Shown here piece by piece: positions 9,368 to 18,881 of a DNA stretch of 64,000 bases; the stretch's first letter is position 1, and the number at the start of each line of letters is the position of its first letter. Under the pieces are notes generated by a model that worked only from the letters and a program-made list of their open reading frames with translations, was not told where the DNA came from and did no database searches. Source of the stretch: Verrucomicrobiales bacterium (GTDB lineage: Bacteria > Verrucomicrobiota > Verrucomicrobiia > Verrucomicrobiales > DEV007); the NCBI GenBank assembly GCA_002698785.1, contig PAAG01000047.1:372001-436000 (forward strand), written 5' to 3'. The translations under genes and the position numbers were made by a program.

Positions 9368-10324
9368 ATGACTGATACCATCATCTTCCTGGACCGCGAT
9401 ACGACCGACCGTGGTGACCTTGATTTCTCACGCCTCGATAGTCTGGGCAATCTCTTGAGTTACGGGGTCACCGGCCCCGGAGAAACCGCCTCTCGAATTG
9501 AGAATGCGGAGATCATCCTCACTAACAAAGTAGTCATCGGAGCCGAAGAGATGGATGCCGCACGGAACCTGAAACTCATTCAGGTCGTGGCCACAGGGAT
9601 CAACAACATCGACGTCGATGCAGCACGCGATCGCTCGCTGGCTGTTTGTAACGTGAGCGGCTACAGCACAGAATCCGTCGCACAGCACGTGTTTGCCAGC
9701 CTTTTGAATCTGGAAACAAACGTCCACCGCTTTGCAGCGGAGCCCAAGAAGTGGGCTGAATCTCCTATATTTACTCGCCTTGATTACCCAATCTCTGAGT
9801 TGGCTGGTAAGACAATCGGTATCGTCGGCTACGGATCGATCGGCCAAGCAGTGGCGCGTATCGCCAAGGCTTTCGGGATGGAAGTCGTCGCATTCTCACG
9901 AACCGGGCAAACCACTTGGGGAGAAGTACCGCGTCTGGCTGCAGATGAATTCTTTGAAAAAGCCGACGTTGTCACACTGCACTGTCCGCTGACTCCCGAC
10001 ACTAAAAATTTCATCAATCAGGAAACTCTTTCAAAAATGAAGGACAGCGCCATCCTGATTAACACAGGTCGTGGTGACCTCGTACACGAAGAAGACTTGG
10101 TAGCCGCTCTCAAAAATGGAACGATTCGCGGTGCAGCAGTTGACGTGCTCACACCCGAACCGCCTACCCCTGACCACCCATTTCTCAAAGCAGAACTGGA
10201 AAACCTGTTCATCACTCCTCACACGGCATGGAGTTCTCGGGAAGCTCGCCAGCGACTTCTCGACGGCATCGTGGCCAACATCGAAGCTTTCCGAAAAGGA
10301 CAGAAACGAAACCGAGTCGATTAA
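9368..10324 (+). CDS. D-2-hydroxyacid dehydrogenase (glycerate dehydrogenase-like)
   Basis: A 318-residue NAD(P)-dependent dehydrogenase. It has the Rossmann glycine motif GIVGYGSIGQAVA (about residues 149-161), the catalytic Arg in LINTGRGDLV (about 235), the Glu in VDVLTPEPP, and the His in FITPHTAWSS (about 286). These fit the 2-hydroxyacid dehydrogenase family. The overall pattern is closest to glycerate/hydroxypyruvate reductases, but the substrate cannot be fixed from sequence alone. It starts 15 bp after ribH with a CTCACTCCTT leader and is followed 15 bp later by the mannonate dehydratase-like gene, so a sugar-acid role is plausible. Confidence 0.88.
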   Translation: MTDTIIFLDRDTTDRGDLDFSRLDSLGNLLSYGVTGPGETASRIENAEIILTNKVVIGAEEMDAARNLKLIQVVATGINNIDVDAARDRSLAVCNVSGYSTESVAQHVFASLLNLETNVHRFAAEPKKWAESPIFTRLDYPISELAGKTIGIVGYGSIGQAVARIAKAFGMEVVAFSRTGQTTWGEVPRLAADEFFEKADVVTLHCPLTPDTKNFINQETLSKMKDSAILINTGRGDLVHEEDLVAALKNGTIRGAAVDVLTPEPPTPDHPFLKAELENLFITPHTAWSSREARQRLLDGIVANIEAFRKGQKRNRVD

Positions 10325-10339
10325 TTCGCTTCCAGTGAA

Positions 10340-11296
10340 ATGCGCATCGCACTTCTGGTCACCCCGTTTTCGGATGAAAATCTCCAACTGGCTGCCCAGA
10401 TCGGAGTTTCCGAGATCGTCTCGATCTATCCCGGACTGGAACTAGAAAACCTGCAGCAGATTCGAAAGCGGGTGGAGTCGTTCGGGATGAAACTTGGCGT
10501 TATCGAGCGCTACGTCCCAACACTTGAGTTTATCCACGCCACGGAGAAGCGAGACCAGCAGATAGAGGATTTCAAAACTCTCATACGAAATATGGGAGAA
10601 GCAGAAGTACCCGTTCTCTGTTACAGCTGGATGCCAAACGATGATTGGCAGCGAACCTCGCTCGACGCCAAAGAACGGGGAGGAGCACTGGTCTCCGAAT
10701 TCCGAATGTCAGATCCAGGCATAGCCGCGAATGCGACAGGCTTCGACTTTGCTCCGGAAAACCCTACTTCAGAAACGCAACTCTGGGACAACCTGGAGCA
10801 TTTCCTCAACGAAGTGATACCAGTCGCAGAAGACGCCGGAGTTCGACTTGCGATGCATCCGGACGACCCGCCTATCGCTCATCTCAACGGACAGGATCGA
10901 ATCCTGTCTACTCCGGAAGCTTTCGAGCGTCTGGTAAAATTAGTCGATTCCCCTGCAAACGGGATATGTTTCTGTCAGGGATCCTTCGCCTCCCATGCGA
11001 ACGATTACAATATCCCGGAATTAATTCGCCGCCTCTCCAATCACATCGTGTTCGCACACTTTCGCGATGTGATTGGAGCGGTCCCCGAGTTTCGTGAAAC
11101 TTTTCACGACACAGGGAAAACGAATATGGCAGAATGTCTGAAGGCCTACAAAAACGCAGGCATCGATTGCCCGATTCGCCCCGACCATGTTCCGACACTA
11201 GTTGGCGAATCGAATGAGTTCCCCGGTTACCACATGCTCGGACGTCTCTGGGCGGTCGGATACATGCGTGGCATCCTGGATTCAATTGCCCATTAA
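10340..11296 (+). CDS. Mannonate dehydratase-like TIM-barrel protein
   Basis: A 318-residue protein with motifs of the UxuA-type mannonate dehydratase family: LAMHPDDPP (about 172-180), GICFCQGSFA (about 212-221), IVFAHFRDV, then ETFHDTGKTNMAECLKAY and IRPDHVPTL, ending GYHMLGRLWAVGYMRG. The enzyme dehydrates D-mannonate to 2-keto-3-deoxygluconate in hexuronate breakdown. It is shorter than Escherichia coli UxuA (about 394), but shorter homologues are common and some have other sugar-acid substrates. It is the last gene of the plus-strand run and converges on the AsmA-like gene (9-bp gap). No other hexuronate genes are visible. Confidence 0.82.
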   Translation: MRIALLVTPFSDENLQLAAQIGVSEIVSIYPGLELENLQQIRKRVESFGMKLGVIERYVPTLEFIHATEKRDQQIEDFKTLIRNMGEAEVPVLCYSWMPNDDWQRTSLDAKERGGALVSEFRMSDPGIAANATGFDFAPENPTSETQLWDNLEHFLNEVIPVAEDAGVRLAMHPDDPPIAHLNGQDRILSTPEAFERLVKLVDSPANGICFCQGSFASHANDYNIPELIRRLSNHIVFAHFRDVIGAVPEFRETFHDTGKTNMAECLKAYKNAGIDCPIRPDHVPTLVGESNEFPGYHMLGRLWAVGYMRGILDSIAH

Positions 11297-11305
11297 GGCT
11301 GGAGC

Positions 11306-14300
11306 CTACTCTTCAGGCGTTGGGATCGCTCGGAGGATGTTGCGCACTTCACCTCCCAACTCCTCACCTACGGCTTCGTCGAGCGCCTCACCAATTTCTT
11401 CGATCACTTCCGAATCCGGCATCATCTCTTTTAGCCGCTCCAGAGTCTTCGGTGACGTCCCGAGAACTTCACTCAGCGCATCGGCAGCAAACTCTTTCGG
11501 AAACTCCTCAAGCGTCACTTCCGGCTCATAGAGAGATCCTTTCCCTTTCACCGTTATGGATTTGCCCTGCATTCCCGTTGCAGCGGCAAGCGCCTCTTCC
11601 AGGCTCGCTGTCGTTGTGAAATCAACCTCCTGTGTTTGAAGCATCAAATTTGCACTTGTGACCAACAGCGCTCCGCCTTGCGAAACGGTCAGGTCATTCG
11701 TGAGCAACATACCGCTATCGATGAGATAGGCACCCCGAACAGAACCTTCACCACTCAAGCCGAACGCGGGAACAACTCTGCCCAACAACTGCTGCACTTG
11801 CCCAATGATGGGAAACGACCGCAATTCCGCTTGTTCGATGCGCAGATTTCCTCCACCTCTGATCTTTTCCACTTCAGCATAGCCCACACCTCGGAAATTG
11901 AAGTAGACGTCTCCTGACATTCCGGAATCAGGTTTTCCAAAGAACGTTCCCAAGTTTTCCAAAGGAAGCTTGGACACTTCGATCAATCCGGAAAACGGCT
12001 TCGAATCCACGGTAAGGCGGGTAGCACCGTTGATCTCGACAATGCCACCGAGAAGATCTGCGGCAAAGTCATTCGACTCCAGGCTTCCCTTGTTCAGCAC
12101 AACCGTTCCGCGAATATCTTTGAGAGGGAGTAAACGTTCTCCCATTTGAATTTGCATTCCCAGGCGGTGCTTGTAGTCGAACTCCAGATTCGCACTCTCC
12201 AATGTGGACTCAAACGGAAGCGTCCCTTTCATACCAATCGAAGGTGCGTCCAGAAATTCGAACTGCGAAAAGTCCTCAGCAGACTCCGGCTTCCAGGCCG
12301 ACATCAAAGCCAGCAGATCAACCGTGGAGTTTGCCCGTTGGATGGTGAGCGTCTTGCTTGCGGTATCCACGTTGAAAGATCCGCCAATGGCACCTTGGCC
12401 ATATCCCAATTGGAAATTCGGCACGTTAGCGACTCCTAGAACAGGGTCATACACTCCGATCGCAGATACCATCGTGAAAGGAATCCCCTTCCAGGAAAAA
12501 TTCGTTCCGTTCAGTGTTCCCCTCAGCTCGGTTGGACCTTCGCTCTTGCTCGCAGCAAACTCGACCGACAACACTGGAGGCTCTCCCTCTGCTTCGAATG
12601 CAGATATCTCGGCCAACTTCTGCAATGGTGAAAAGTCCATCGCTAAAGAGGAGGCTTGCTCGGCTTCTTTCGCCTCGCCCTCTGGCTGAGAGGCGGGCTT
12701 TTTCGCTTCTCCGCCCAGCTCAAGCAAACCTGAGACCTCTACGCGCAAACCATTGATGATGGTGCTGAAGCGTTCGAACTCCACTTTCTCATTCGAGGCG
12801 AGAATTTCTCCATCTACCTCTGTCAGCGTCGTCAAAAGTTTACCATCCTGGTAGAGCGAAATCGCAGAGTCGTCGAACGTCACCTCTCCCGACTTGGACT
12901 GAGCGGCCCCTCGGGCCAGGCCAACAAAATCAACGTTCAAACCGAAATTGGAGGCAGAAACAACCATCTGCTCTTTTTTCTCGGTTTGGTAGAGCTTCAC
13001 ATTCTCCAGAACAAGCCCTCTAGGGAACTCATATTTCCAGGTTTCGTAGTCAAAGTAGATTCCTCGGTTCGCAAGTTCAGTACGAGCCCGCCCTTCTAAA
13101 TCACCGCGGATTCCGTCGATTTTAGTCCACGCAACAAAACCTGCCACTGCAACCAAAAGAAACACTAACAAACTCGCAAAGAAAAAGAAAGATGTGAACA
13201 TCGTCCAGCAGCCCGCCTTCTTTCGCGGAGCTTTTTCTTCCGCCACTGCCGGGAGTGCTTCTTCGGGCGCTTCGTCCTTTGAGGTGGATTCGCTTTTCTC
13301 CTCAGTTTCTCCTTCCGGTTCTTTCAATACGGGCGGTTTCACTTCTTTTGAAGCGTCCCCTTTTTCTTCTGCCTTAGTCTCTTCCGAAGCTGAGTCTTCT
13401 CCGGGAACTTCTTCTTTTTCTTCTTCATCAGCTCCCTCGTCATCGGGAACCTTCAGTTTGGGTGCCTTTTCTTTCTCCCCTGACAGGAGATCATCCAGCG
13501 TGTCGTCCTCAGTTTCTTCCACAACCGGCAGCATAGGCAGTACCGGCGGTTTCTTTCCCTCCTCTTTGTTTGATTCCGATTCGCTTTTGGGATCGCTCTC
13601 TTTCTCGGTAGCGAGCTCGATCGTTTCGAGAGATTCGTTTTCGAGTCCTGGCGGCGGAGAATCTGTTTTGCTCTTCTCATCTTCCTTGTCGAGCAGATCG
13701 AGAAAATCAGCCTCATTCTCAGGCTTCTTTTTCTCCTTCTTCTCTTCATCCTCAAAAAGAAATAGGGGCACAGGGGAATCCTCGTCTTCTTTTTCAGAAG
13801 AATCGCCAACTTCCTCCGGTTTGCTTGAATCAACAGTCGATTCCTCCCCTTTTTCCTCGTTTTCGCTAACCTCCGACTCCGGCGGTTCCGTCGCCTCTGG
13901 AAGCACTGGCGGCAATGCAGGAGGTTTCCCAGCACTCGCCCCCTCGGCCTTAGTTTCTAAAACCGCTTCCTCCTCTTCTCCATCCTCTGGATCATCACCC
14001 GTTTCTTTCTCTGCCTTCGCTTCTTCAGGCCCCGGTAAGTCTGGCAAAACTGGAGGCAACACAGGAGGGCCGGATTTCTCCGAACCTTCCTCGCCCTTTG
14101 TTTCAACTACGGGCACTTCTTCCTGTTTTGGCGGTTCTTCAATCTCAGCCGCAGATTTGTCTTCTTCCGGGGAGGCATCCGGCGAAAAAGGAGGTAGCGA
14201 CGGCGGTCCCTGCTTCTCAGCAACGGGGACTTCCTCTTCATCTTTTGGTGGATCCTCTTCCTCGGCGATCACAGGCGGCCCAGCCTCTTCGGGCTCCTCT

Positions 14301-14563
14301 TTCTTGGCCACGGCCTCCTCTGCGGCCTCAGCCGCTTTCTTCGCAGCTTGTTTGCGATCCTCAGGATCCAGTTTCCGATTCGCGGGACCTTCTTCCTTTT
14401 TCCGATCTCCATCATCCCACCAGCGATCGACAGGATCGATAAGTTCACCAGAATCCGGATCGATCGTCAGTTCCTCCCCTTCCGGAATTCCTGCCGGCAT
14501 GTCATCGACATTACTGTATGCCGTGCTCGAAGGTGACTGGTTACCGCTTGCGTTTTCCTTCAT
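11306..14563 (-). CDS. Giant AsmA-like membrane protein with acidic Pro-rich N-terminal half
   Basis: A 1085-residue protein. Residues about 1-445 are low complexity, dominated by Glu, Asp, Lys, Ser and Pro, with recurring PPVLPPVLP-like cassettes (GPPSLPPFSP, PPVLPPVLPDLP, PPALPPVLPE, PPVLPMLPVV) separated by acidic stretches. One transmembrane helix follows at about 452-478 (FFFFASLLVFLLVAVAGFVAW). The C-terminal 600 residues are beta-rich and resemble AsmA/DUF3971-type bridge proteins (GGNLRIEQAELRSFPIIGQ, SGEGSVRGAYLIDSG, FTTTASLEEAL). Such proteins span the periplasm and are implicated in lipid transport or outer-membrane assembly. The acidic half should be cytoplasmic. It diverges from the SMP-30 gene by 44 bp. 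Confidence 0.8.
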   Translation of the reverse strand: MKENASGNQSPSSTAYSNVDDMPAGIPEGEELTIDPDSGELIDPVDRWWDDGDRKKEEGPANRKLDPEDRKQAAKKAAEAAEEAVAKKEEPEEAGPPVIAEEEDPPKDEEEVPVAEKQGPPSLPPFSPDASPEEDKSAAEIEEPPKQEEVPVVETKGEEGSEKSGPPVLPPVLPDLPGPEEAKAEKETGDDPEDGEEEEAVLETKAEGASAGKPPALPPVLPEATEPPESEVSENEEKGEESTVDSSKPEEVGDSSEKEDEDSPVPLFLFEDEEKKEKKKPENEADFLDLLDKEDEKSKTDSPPPGLENESLETIELATEKESDPKSESESNKEEGKKPPVLPMLPVVEETEDDTLDDLLSGEKEKAPKLKVPDDEGADEEEKEEVPGEDSASEETKAEEKGDASKEVKPPVLKEPEGETEEKSESTSKDEAPEEALPAVAEEKAPRKKAGCWTMFTSFFFFASLLVFLLVAVAGFVAWTKIDGIRGDLEGRARTELANRGIYFDYETWKYEFPRGLVLENVKLYQTEKKEQMVVSASNFGLNVDFVGLARGAAQSKSGEVTFDDSAISLYQDGKLLTTLTEVDGEILASNEKVEFERFSTIINGLRVEVSGLLELGGEAKKPASQPEGEAKEAEQASSLAMDFSPLQKLAEISAFEAEGEPPVLSVEFAASKSEGPTELRGTLNGTNFSWKGIPFTMVSAIGVYDPVLGVANVPNFQLGYGQGAIGGSFNVDTASKTLTIQRANSTVDLLALMSAWKPESAEDFSQFEFLDAPSIGMKGTLPFESTLESANLEFDYKHRLGMQIQMGERLLPLKDIRGTVVLNKGSLESNDFAADLLGGIVEINGATRLTVDSKPFSGLIEVSKLPLENLGTFFGKPDSGMSGDVYFNFRGVGYAEVEKIRGGGNLRIEQAELRSFPIIGQVQQLLGRVVPAFGLSGEGSVRGAYLIDSGMLLTNDLTVSQGGALLVTSANLMLQTQEVDFTTTASLEEALAAATGMQGKSITVKGKGSLYEPEVTLEEFPKEFAADALSEVLGTSPKTLERLKEMMPDSEVIEEIGEALDEAVGEELGGEVRNILRAIPTPEE

Positions 14564-14607
14564 CGGTTTGCTAGAAATTAGGTGTTCGATACAATCAACC
14601 CTTCCAC

Positions 14608-15657
14608 ATGATGCGCAAATTGATCCTTATCTTTCCAATCGTCGCTCTTTTGAGCAATACAGCCCTTGAAAGAACACTTCACGCTCAAGATTCAACCAAT
14701 TTTCCGACGATAGGGGAAGTCCTACGTTTTGATCCTGCTTTTGACGAATTGATCGCAGAAGACGCAAAAATCGAAGTGCTCACTTCGGGTTTCATCTGGG
14801 CCGAAGGGCCAGTCTGGGTAGCTGACGCATCACTGGAGCAAGGCGGCTACGTTCTCTTTTCGGATATTCCCAACAATCGCATCGTACAGTGGGTGGAAGG
14901 CCGTGGCGCAGAGACCTGGATGAAGCCATCCGGATACACCGGAGTCGAGCCCTACGGAAGCGAACCTGGCTGCAATGGGCTTCTGCTCGACAAGAAAGGC
15001 CAACTGATTTCCTGTGAACACGGCGACCGCCGTATTTCTCTCCTCACCAAAGGCGGAGGAAAAATGACTCTCGCAGACCGCTACGAAGGAAAGCGCCTGA
15101 ACAGCCCGAACGACGTTTGCCTAGGAGCGGATGGAGAGACGCTGTATTTCACCGATCCTCCGTATGGGCTGCCGGAACGATGGGAAGACCCGCGCCGCGA
15201 ACTGGACTTTTGCGGAGTCTACCGCCTCTCTCCTGATGGCGAATTAACACTGATGACCGAGGAAATGACTCGGCCCAACGGGATTGCCTTTTCCCCGGAC
15301 TTCAAAACGCTTTACGTCGCACAGTCTGACCCGGAAGCCGCTATATGGAAGGCTTTTCCCGTGAAAGAAGACGGCACACTGGGTGAAAGCCGTGTTCTCC
15401 ACGATGCGACCGCGGCCTTCAAAGAAGGATTACCCGGCCTTCCTGATGGATTGAAAGTCGATGCGAAAGGCAACCTCTGGGCAACAGGTCCCGGCGGCGT
15501 CTATGTCTTCTCTCCAGAGGGCAAATTACTCGGCAGGATTTCCACAGGAGAAAAGACAGCGAACTGTGGCTGGGGCGACGACGGCTCCACTCTCTACCTT
15601 ACGGCAGACACCTACCTTTGCCGAATCCAGACACTCACAAAGGGAGCCGGGTGGTAG
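14608..15657 (+). CDS. Secreted SMP-30/gluconolactonase family protein
   Basis: A 349-residue six-bladed beta-propeller protein with a signal peptide (LILIFPIVALLSNTALERTLHAQ). Metal-site motifs of SMP-30 lactonases are present: FIWAEGPVWV (Glu), LNSPNDVCLGADG (Asn), and GLPDGLKVDAKGNLW (Asp). Family members hydrolyse sugar lactones such as gluconolactone; the exact lactone is unknown. Two ATGs in tandem (14608, 14611) could serve as start. A hairpin overlaps the stop codon (15642-15668). The PVC cytochrome gene follows on the same strand. Confidence 0.88.
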   Translation: MMRKLILIFPIVALLSNTALERTLHAQDSTNFPTIGEVLRFDPAFDELIAEDAKIEVLTSGFIWAEGPVWVADASLEQGGYVLFSDIPNNRIVQWVEGRGAETWMKPSGYTGVEPYGSEPGCNGLLLDKKGQLISCEHGDRRISLLTKGGGKMTLADRYEGKRLNSPNDVCLGADGETLYFTDPPYGLPERWEDPRRELDFCGVYRLSPDGELTLMTEEMTRPNGIAFSPDFKTLYVAQSDPEAAIWKAFPVKEDGTLGESRVLHDATAAFKEGLPGLPDGLKVDAKGNLWATGPGGVYVFSPEGKLLGRISTGEKTANCGWGDDGSTLYLTADTYLCRIQTLTKGAGW

Positions 15658-15668
15658 AACCCGCTCCC
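15642..15668 (+). terminator. Hairpin over the stop codon of the SMP-30 gene
   Basis: An imperfect inverted repeat GGGAGC(C)GGGT / ACCCGCTCCC, with a 6-nt loop and one bulged C, spans the TAG at 15655-15657. It is GC-rich enough to act as a terminator or mRNA 3' stabiliser. No T-run follows, so intrinsic termination is uncertain. Confidence 0.4.
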
Positions 15669-15709
15669 GGATTCCAATGAGATTCCCTCGATAAAGGAGG
15701 GCTAGCCGC

Positions 15710-18700
15710 TTGCGGATGAGCATCCGGTTTGGCATCTTGGTGTACCCCATGCCCTACATCCGATCTCTCTGCGCATTCCTTTTATTTTCCTCTTCTGTTT
15801 TCGGAGAGGAGTTCGAAGTTGCCGACGGCCTGACTGCCACCTCCGCCGTGCTGCCGGGTTTGGTTCAGCATCCTGTCATGGCCTGCCTCGACGATCAGGG
15901 CAGACTGTTCGTCGCCGAAGCCTCCGGGGAGAATCTGAAAAAGGACGAATTGCTCGCCCAGACCCCGGCTCTCATCCGATTGCTGGAGGACACAGACAAG
16001 GACGGCGTCTTCGACAAACAGACCGTTTTCGCAGAAGGACTCACCTTTCCACAGGGAGCCCTCTGGATCTACGATTCCCTCTACGTCATGTCTCCTCCCG
16101 GTCTATGGCGATTCACCGATACTGACGGAGATGGGAAAGCGGACGAACGAGAAGAGTTAGTCACCGGCTTCGATTTCACCGGTAACGCCGCCGATGTTCA
16201 CGGTCCGTTTCTACACCCCAACGGTCGACTCTTTTGGTGCCATGGCAGGAAAGGATTTGCCGTGCCAGATTCTGATACAGGCCAGATTTTATACGAAGGC
16301 AAAGGAGCGCGAATTTGGTCCTCTTCGCTGAGTGGAGGCGATGTCGAACCATTCGCCGGTGGTGGAATGGACAATCCAGTGGAAATTGATTTCACTGACG
16401 AAGGGGAGATTCTCGGGACGGTCAACCTCTTCTACGGTCGTCCTCGAGGGGACGTCCTCAACTTTTGGGCATACGGGGGAGCCTATCCAAGGCACGACCA
16501 GGGGCAGGTCGTAGCAGAGTTCACACGAACGGGAGACCTTCTTCCCCCTGTTCACAATTTTGGTCACGTAGCTGTATCCGGAATGTGCCGATACCGAAGT
16601 GGTCGGCTCAATCGCAGTTGGCAAGACGGGTGGCTGGTCTCACATTTCAATACCTCCCAGATTACCCTGACAAAAACTGAGCGAAAGGGAGCCGGCTTCA
16701 CAGCCCCTGACACACAGACCATATTCCAATTGCTGAAGCCCGATGCACATCTGACTGATGTGCTGGAAGATCACAATGGCGACCTGCTCGCAATCGACAC
16801 AGGCGGATGGTTCCGAATTGGTTGTCCCACCTCTCAAATAGCCAAGCCAGATGTGGCAGGCGGAATCTATCGAATTTCGCAAGACGGAGAATCCTACCTT
16901 CCTCCCAGCTACCCGAACTGGAATCGCATCACCAGCGAAAGGGTATCTCAATTCCTATCTTCCAAAAAGGATTGGATCGCTGAGCGGGCAATCACCGAGT
17001 TGGCAGTTCGCGGGGATCCGGCCATTCCGGAGCTACGTCGAATCATAAATTCACAAGACTCCTCCCCTACCGCTCGGCGCAATGCCATCTGGACAATGGC
17101 TCGCATGAAATTTTCTGAAGCCACCGATCTTCTCTACGAATCTCTCACGGATCCTGACCCAGGCGTCCGTCAAGCTGCGTGCAATGCTATCAGCGTTACC
17201 CGTACCTGGCAAAGCATCGCGGCCAACGAACCTGCAGAAAGGGATATTGAGCTTGAGCGGAACCGGACGATCTCCGGAGCACTCGCACTAATCGTTCGCG
17301 GCGACGAACCCCAAGTGGCTCGCGAAGCCGCTGTTGCTCTTGGCAGAATGGGAGAAGCTAGGGCGATTGGGGCTATCGCCGGAAGACTTGGCCGTGCAGG
17401 AGACGATCGATTCCTTCAACATTCTCTTATCTACGCGCTCATCGAGATCGATGACTATCAGGGAACACACAATCTCCTGACTTCTGAGAACCCTGCCGTC
17501 GTCAGTGGGGTGCTCTGGGCACTGGAGGAAATGCCATCGAGCAAACTCCAAGTCCTCGACGTTCTGCCGTTTCTTGAGTCGCGCGACGACAAGCTGCGCG
17601 AGACCGTCTACACGCTCGCCCTTCGGCACCACGAGTGGGATGCTGCTCTGGCAAACCAGTTTTTTCGCTGGCGAGAGAACTGGAGCGACGGTCAGAAGAG
17701 TGCAATGGAGTCGATTGTTCCCGCTTTTCTCGACCATCCTCCCATGCGGGATTTCCTAACGAGTCTGTTCACCTCACCCGATACTGAACGACAAGAGTTC
17801 GGACTCTCTTTGCTCTCTGAGTCCCCTTCCAAAGTTCCTTTTTCCAAAGAGTGGAAACCTGTATTTGTAGCTAGCCTGGCACCCGACGCATCGCCCGATA
17901 CACTTTCACTTGCTCTCGATGCTGCACTTCGCGTGGAAACACAGGACCTGACACCACATCTGGAGTCCCTGCTTACTTCACCCGATTTGTCTAGAATTCA
18001 ACGGGTCCAGGCCACACGCGCTCTTGCCACCCAGGATTCCGCGATTTCCGCCCCTGCCTTCGATCTTCTTGTTGAGATTCTGAGAGATGAGACCGACCCC
18101 ATTCCTCGTAGAGAAGCCATTTCCATACTTAGCGGCTCCAAGCTCAATAGCGCGAGGCGGGAGCGCATTGCTGAAGTAATCCATACTTTCGGTCCGCTGG
18201 AAATGGCATCGCTTTTCGACCTGTTTCCTGTCCTGCATACTCCAGAACAAGCAAAAGCGGTTGCCGATGCCGTCGTCGCGTCTCCGGCGTTCGCCAATCT
18301 CTCCGTATCTCGATTGCGAAAACTCTTTGAGCCATACCAAGAACTGGTCGGTACCCAAATCGAAAACAAGATCAAGGAAGTCGAAGAACAACAGGCTCAG
18401 AGGGAAGAGCGAATCGAATCCCTCATCGCCGGAATGGAAGAAGCCGACGCAGAAAACGGGAAGAAGCTTTTCGCCAGCGGAAAAGGCACGTGCATGGTAT
18501 GTCACGCCATAGGCGATATTGGCGGTAAAGTCGGACCGAATCTCACGACAATTGGTCGCATCCGAAACTCACGAGACCTGTTCGAATCCATCCTCTTCCC
18601 GAGCGAGTCCATTGCTCGGGATTTCAACACCTTCGAAGTAACACTCGAGCCATCTGGCGAAAAGCAAATCGGCATCATTGCCAGCCGTTCCGATCGTGAA

Positions 18701-18862
18701 ATCGAATTGATCGATCCTGCAAGTCAGTCCCATTTTCTCCCAGCGGATGACATTCAGTCCATCAAGCCTCTATCCATGTCACTCATGCCCATGGGCTTAG
18801 ACCAGACAATGACGCAGGATGAGCTCCGTGACCTTGTCTCCTATCTCCTCTCCCTGAAATAG
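15710..18862 (+). CDS. Secreted PVC-type propeller/HEAT/cytochrome c protein
   Basis: About 1050 residues. After a signal peptide (SLCAFLLFSSSVFG) comes a sorbosone-dehydrogenase-like beta-propeller (about 30-400; EDTDKDGVFDKQ, LWRFTDTDGDGKAD). Helical HEAT-like repeats follow (about 420-860; RREAISILSG). The C-terminal haem domain has CMVCH (about residue 927) and GPNLTTIG, and ends DELRDLVSYLLSLK. This order is typical of the large PVC membrane-bound dehydrogenase/cytochrome proteins, thought to oxidise sugars or alcohols in the periplasm. The start is ambiguous. AAGGAGG at 15694-15700 suits TTG 15710 (9-nt spacing), ATG 15716 is also in frame, and ATG 15749 gives a more compact signal peptide. 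Confidence 0.88.
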   Translation: MRMSIRFGILVYPMPYIRSLCAFLLFSSSVFGEEFEVADGLTATSAVLPGLVQHPVMACLDDQGRLFVAEASGENLKKDELLAQTPALIRLLEDTDKDGVFDKQTVFAEGLTFPQGALWIYDSLYVMSPPGLWRFTDTDGDGKADEREELVTGFDFTGNAADVHGPFLHPNGRLFWCHGRKGFAVPDSDTGQILYEGKGARIWSSSLSGGDVEPFAGGGMDNPVEIDFTDEGEILGTVNLFYGRPRGDVLNFWAYGGAYPRHDQGQVVAEFTRTGDLLPPVHNFGHVAVSGMCRYRSGRLNRSWQDGWLVSHFNTSQITLTKTERKGAGFTAPDTQTIFQLLKPDAHLTDVLEDHNGDLLAIDTGGWFRIGCPTSQIAKPDVAGGIYRISQDGESYLPPSYPNWNRITSERVSQFLSSKKDWIAERAITELAVRGDPAIPELRRIINSQDSSPTARRNAIWTMARMKFSEATDLLYESLTDPDPGVRQAACNAISVTRTWQSIAANEPAERDIELERNRTISGALALIVRGDEPQVAREAAVALGRMGEARAIGAIAGRLGRAGDDRFLQHSLIYALIEIDDYQGTHNLLTSENPAVVSGVLWALEEMPSSKLQVLDVLPFLESRDDKLRETVYTLALRHHEWDAALANQFFRWRENWSDGQKSAMESIVPAFLDHPPMRDFLTSLFTSPDTERQEFGLSLLSESPSKVPFSKEWKPVFVASLAPDASPDTLSLALDAALRVETQDLTPHLESLLTSPDLSRIQRVQATRALATQDSAISAPAFDLLVEILRDETDPIPRREAISILSGSKLNSARRERIAEVIHTFGPLEMASLFDLFPVLHTPEQAKAVADAVVASPAFANLSVSRLRKLFEPYQELVGTQIENKIKEVEEQQAQREERIESLIAGMEEADAENGKKLFASGKGTCMVCHAIGDIGGKVGPNLTTIGRIRNSRDLFESILFPSESIARDFNTFEVTLEPSGEKQIGIIASRSDREIELIDPASQSHFLPADDIQSIKPLSMSLMPMGLDQTMTQDELRDLVSYLLSLK

Positions 18863-18881
18863 CTTTAGGGAAAAGAGGAAA

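Noticed and set aside
13194-14669. 491-codon Ser-rich open frame on the plus strand
   Set aside because: It lies antisense to the Glu/Lys/Ser-rich part of the AsmA-like gene; its composition is the mirror of GAA/GAG-rich coding on the other strand, and it has no recognisable domain.
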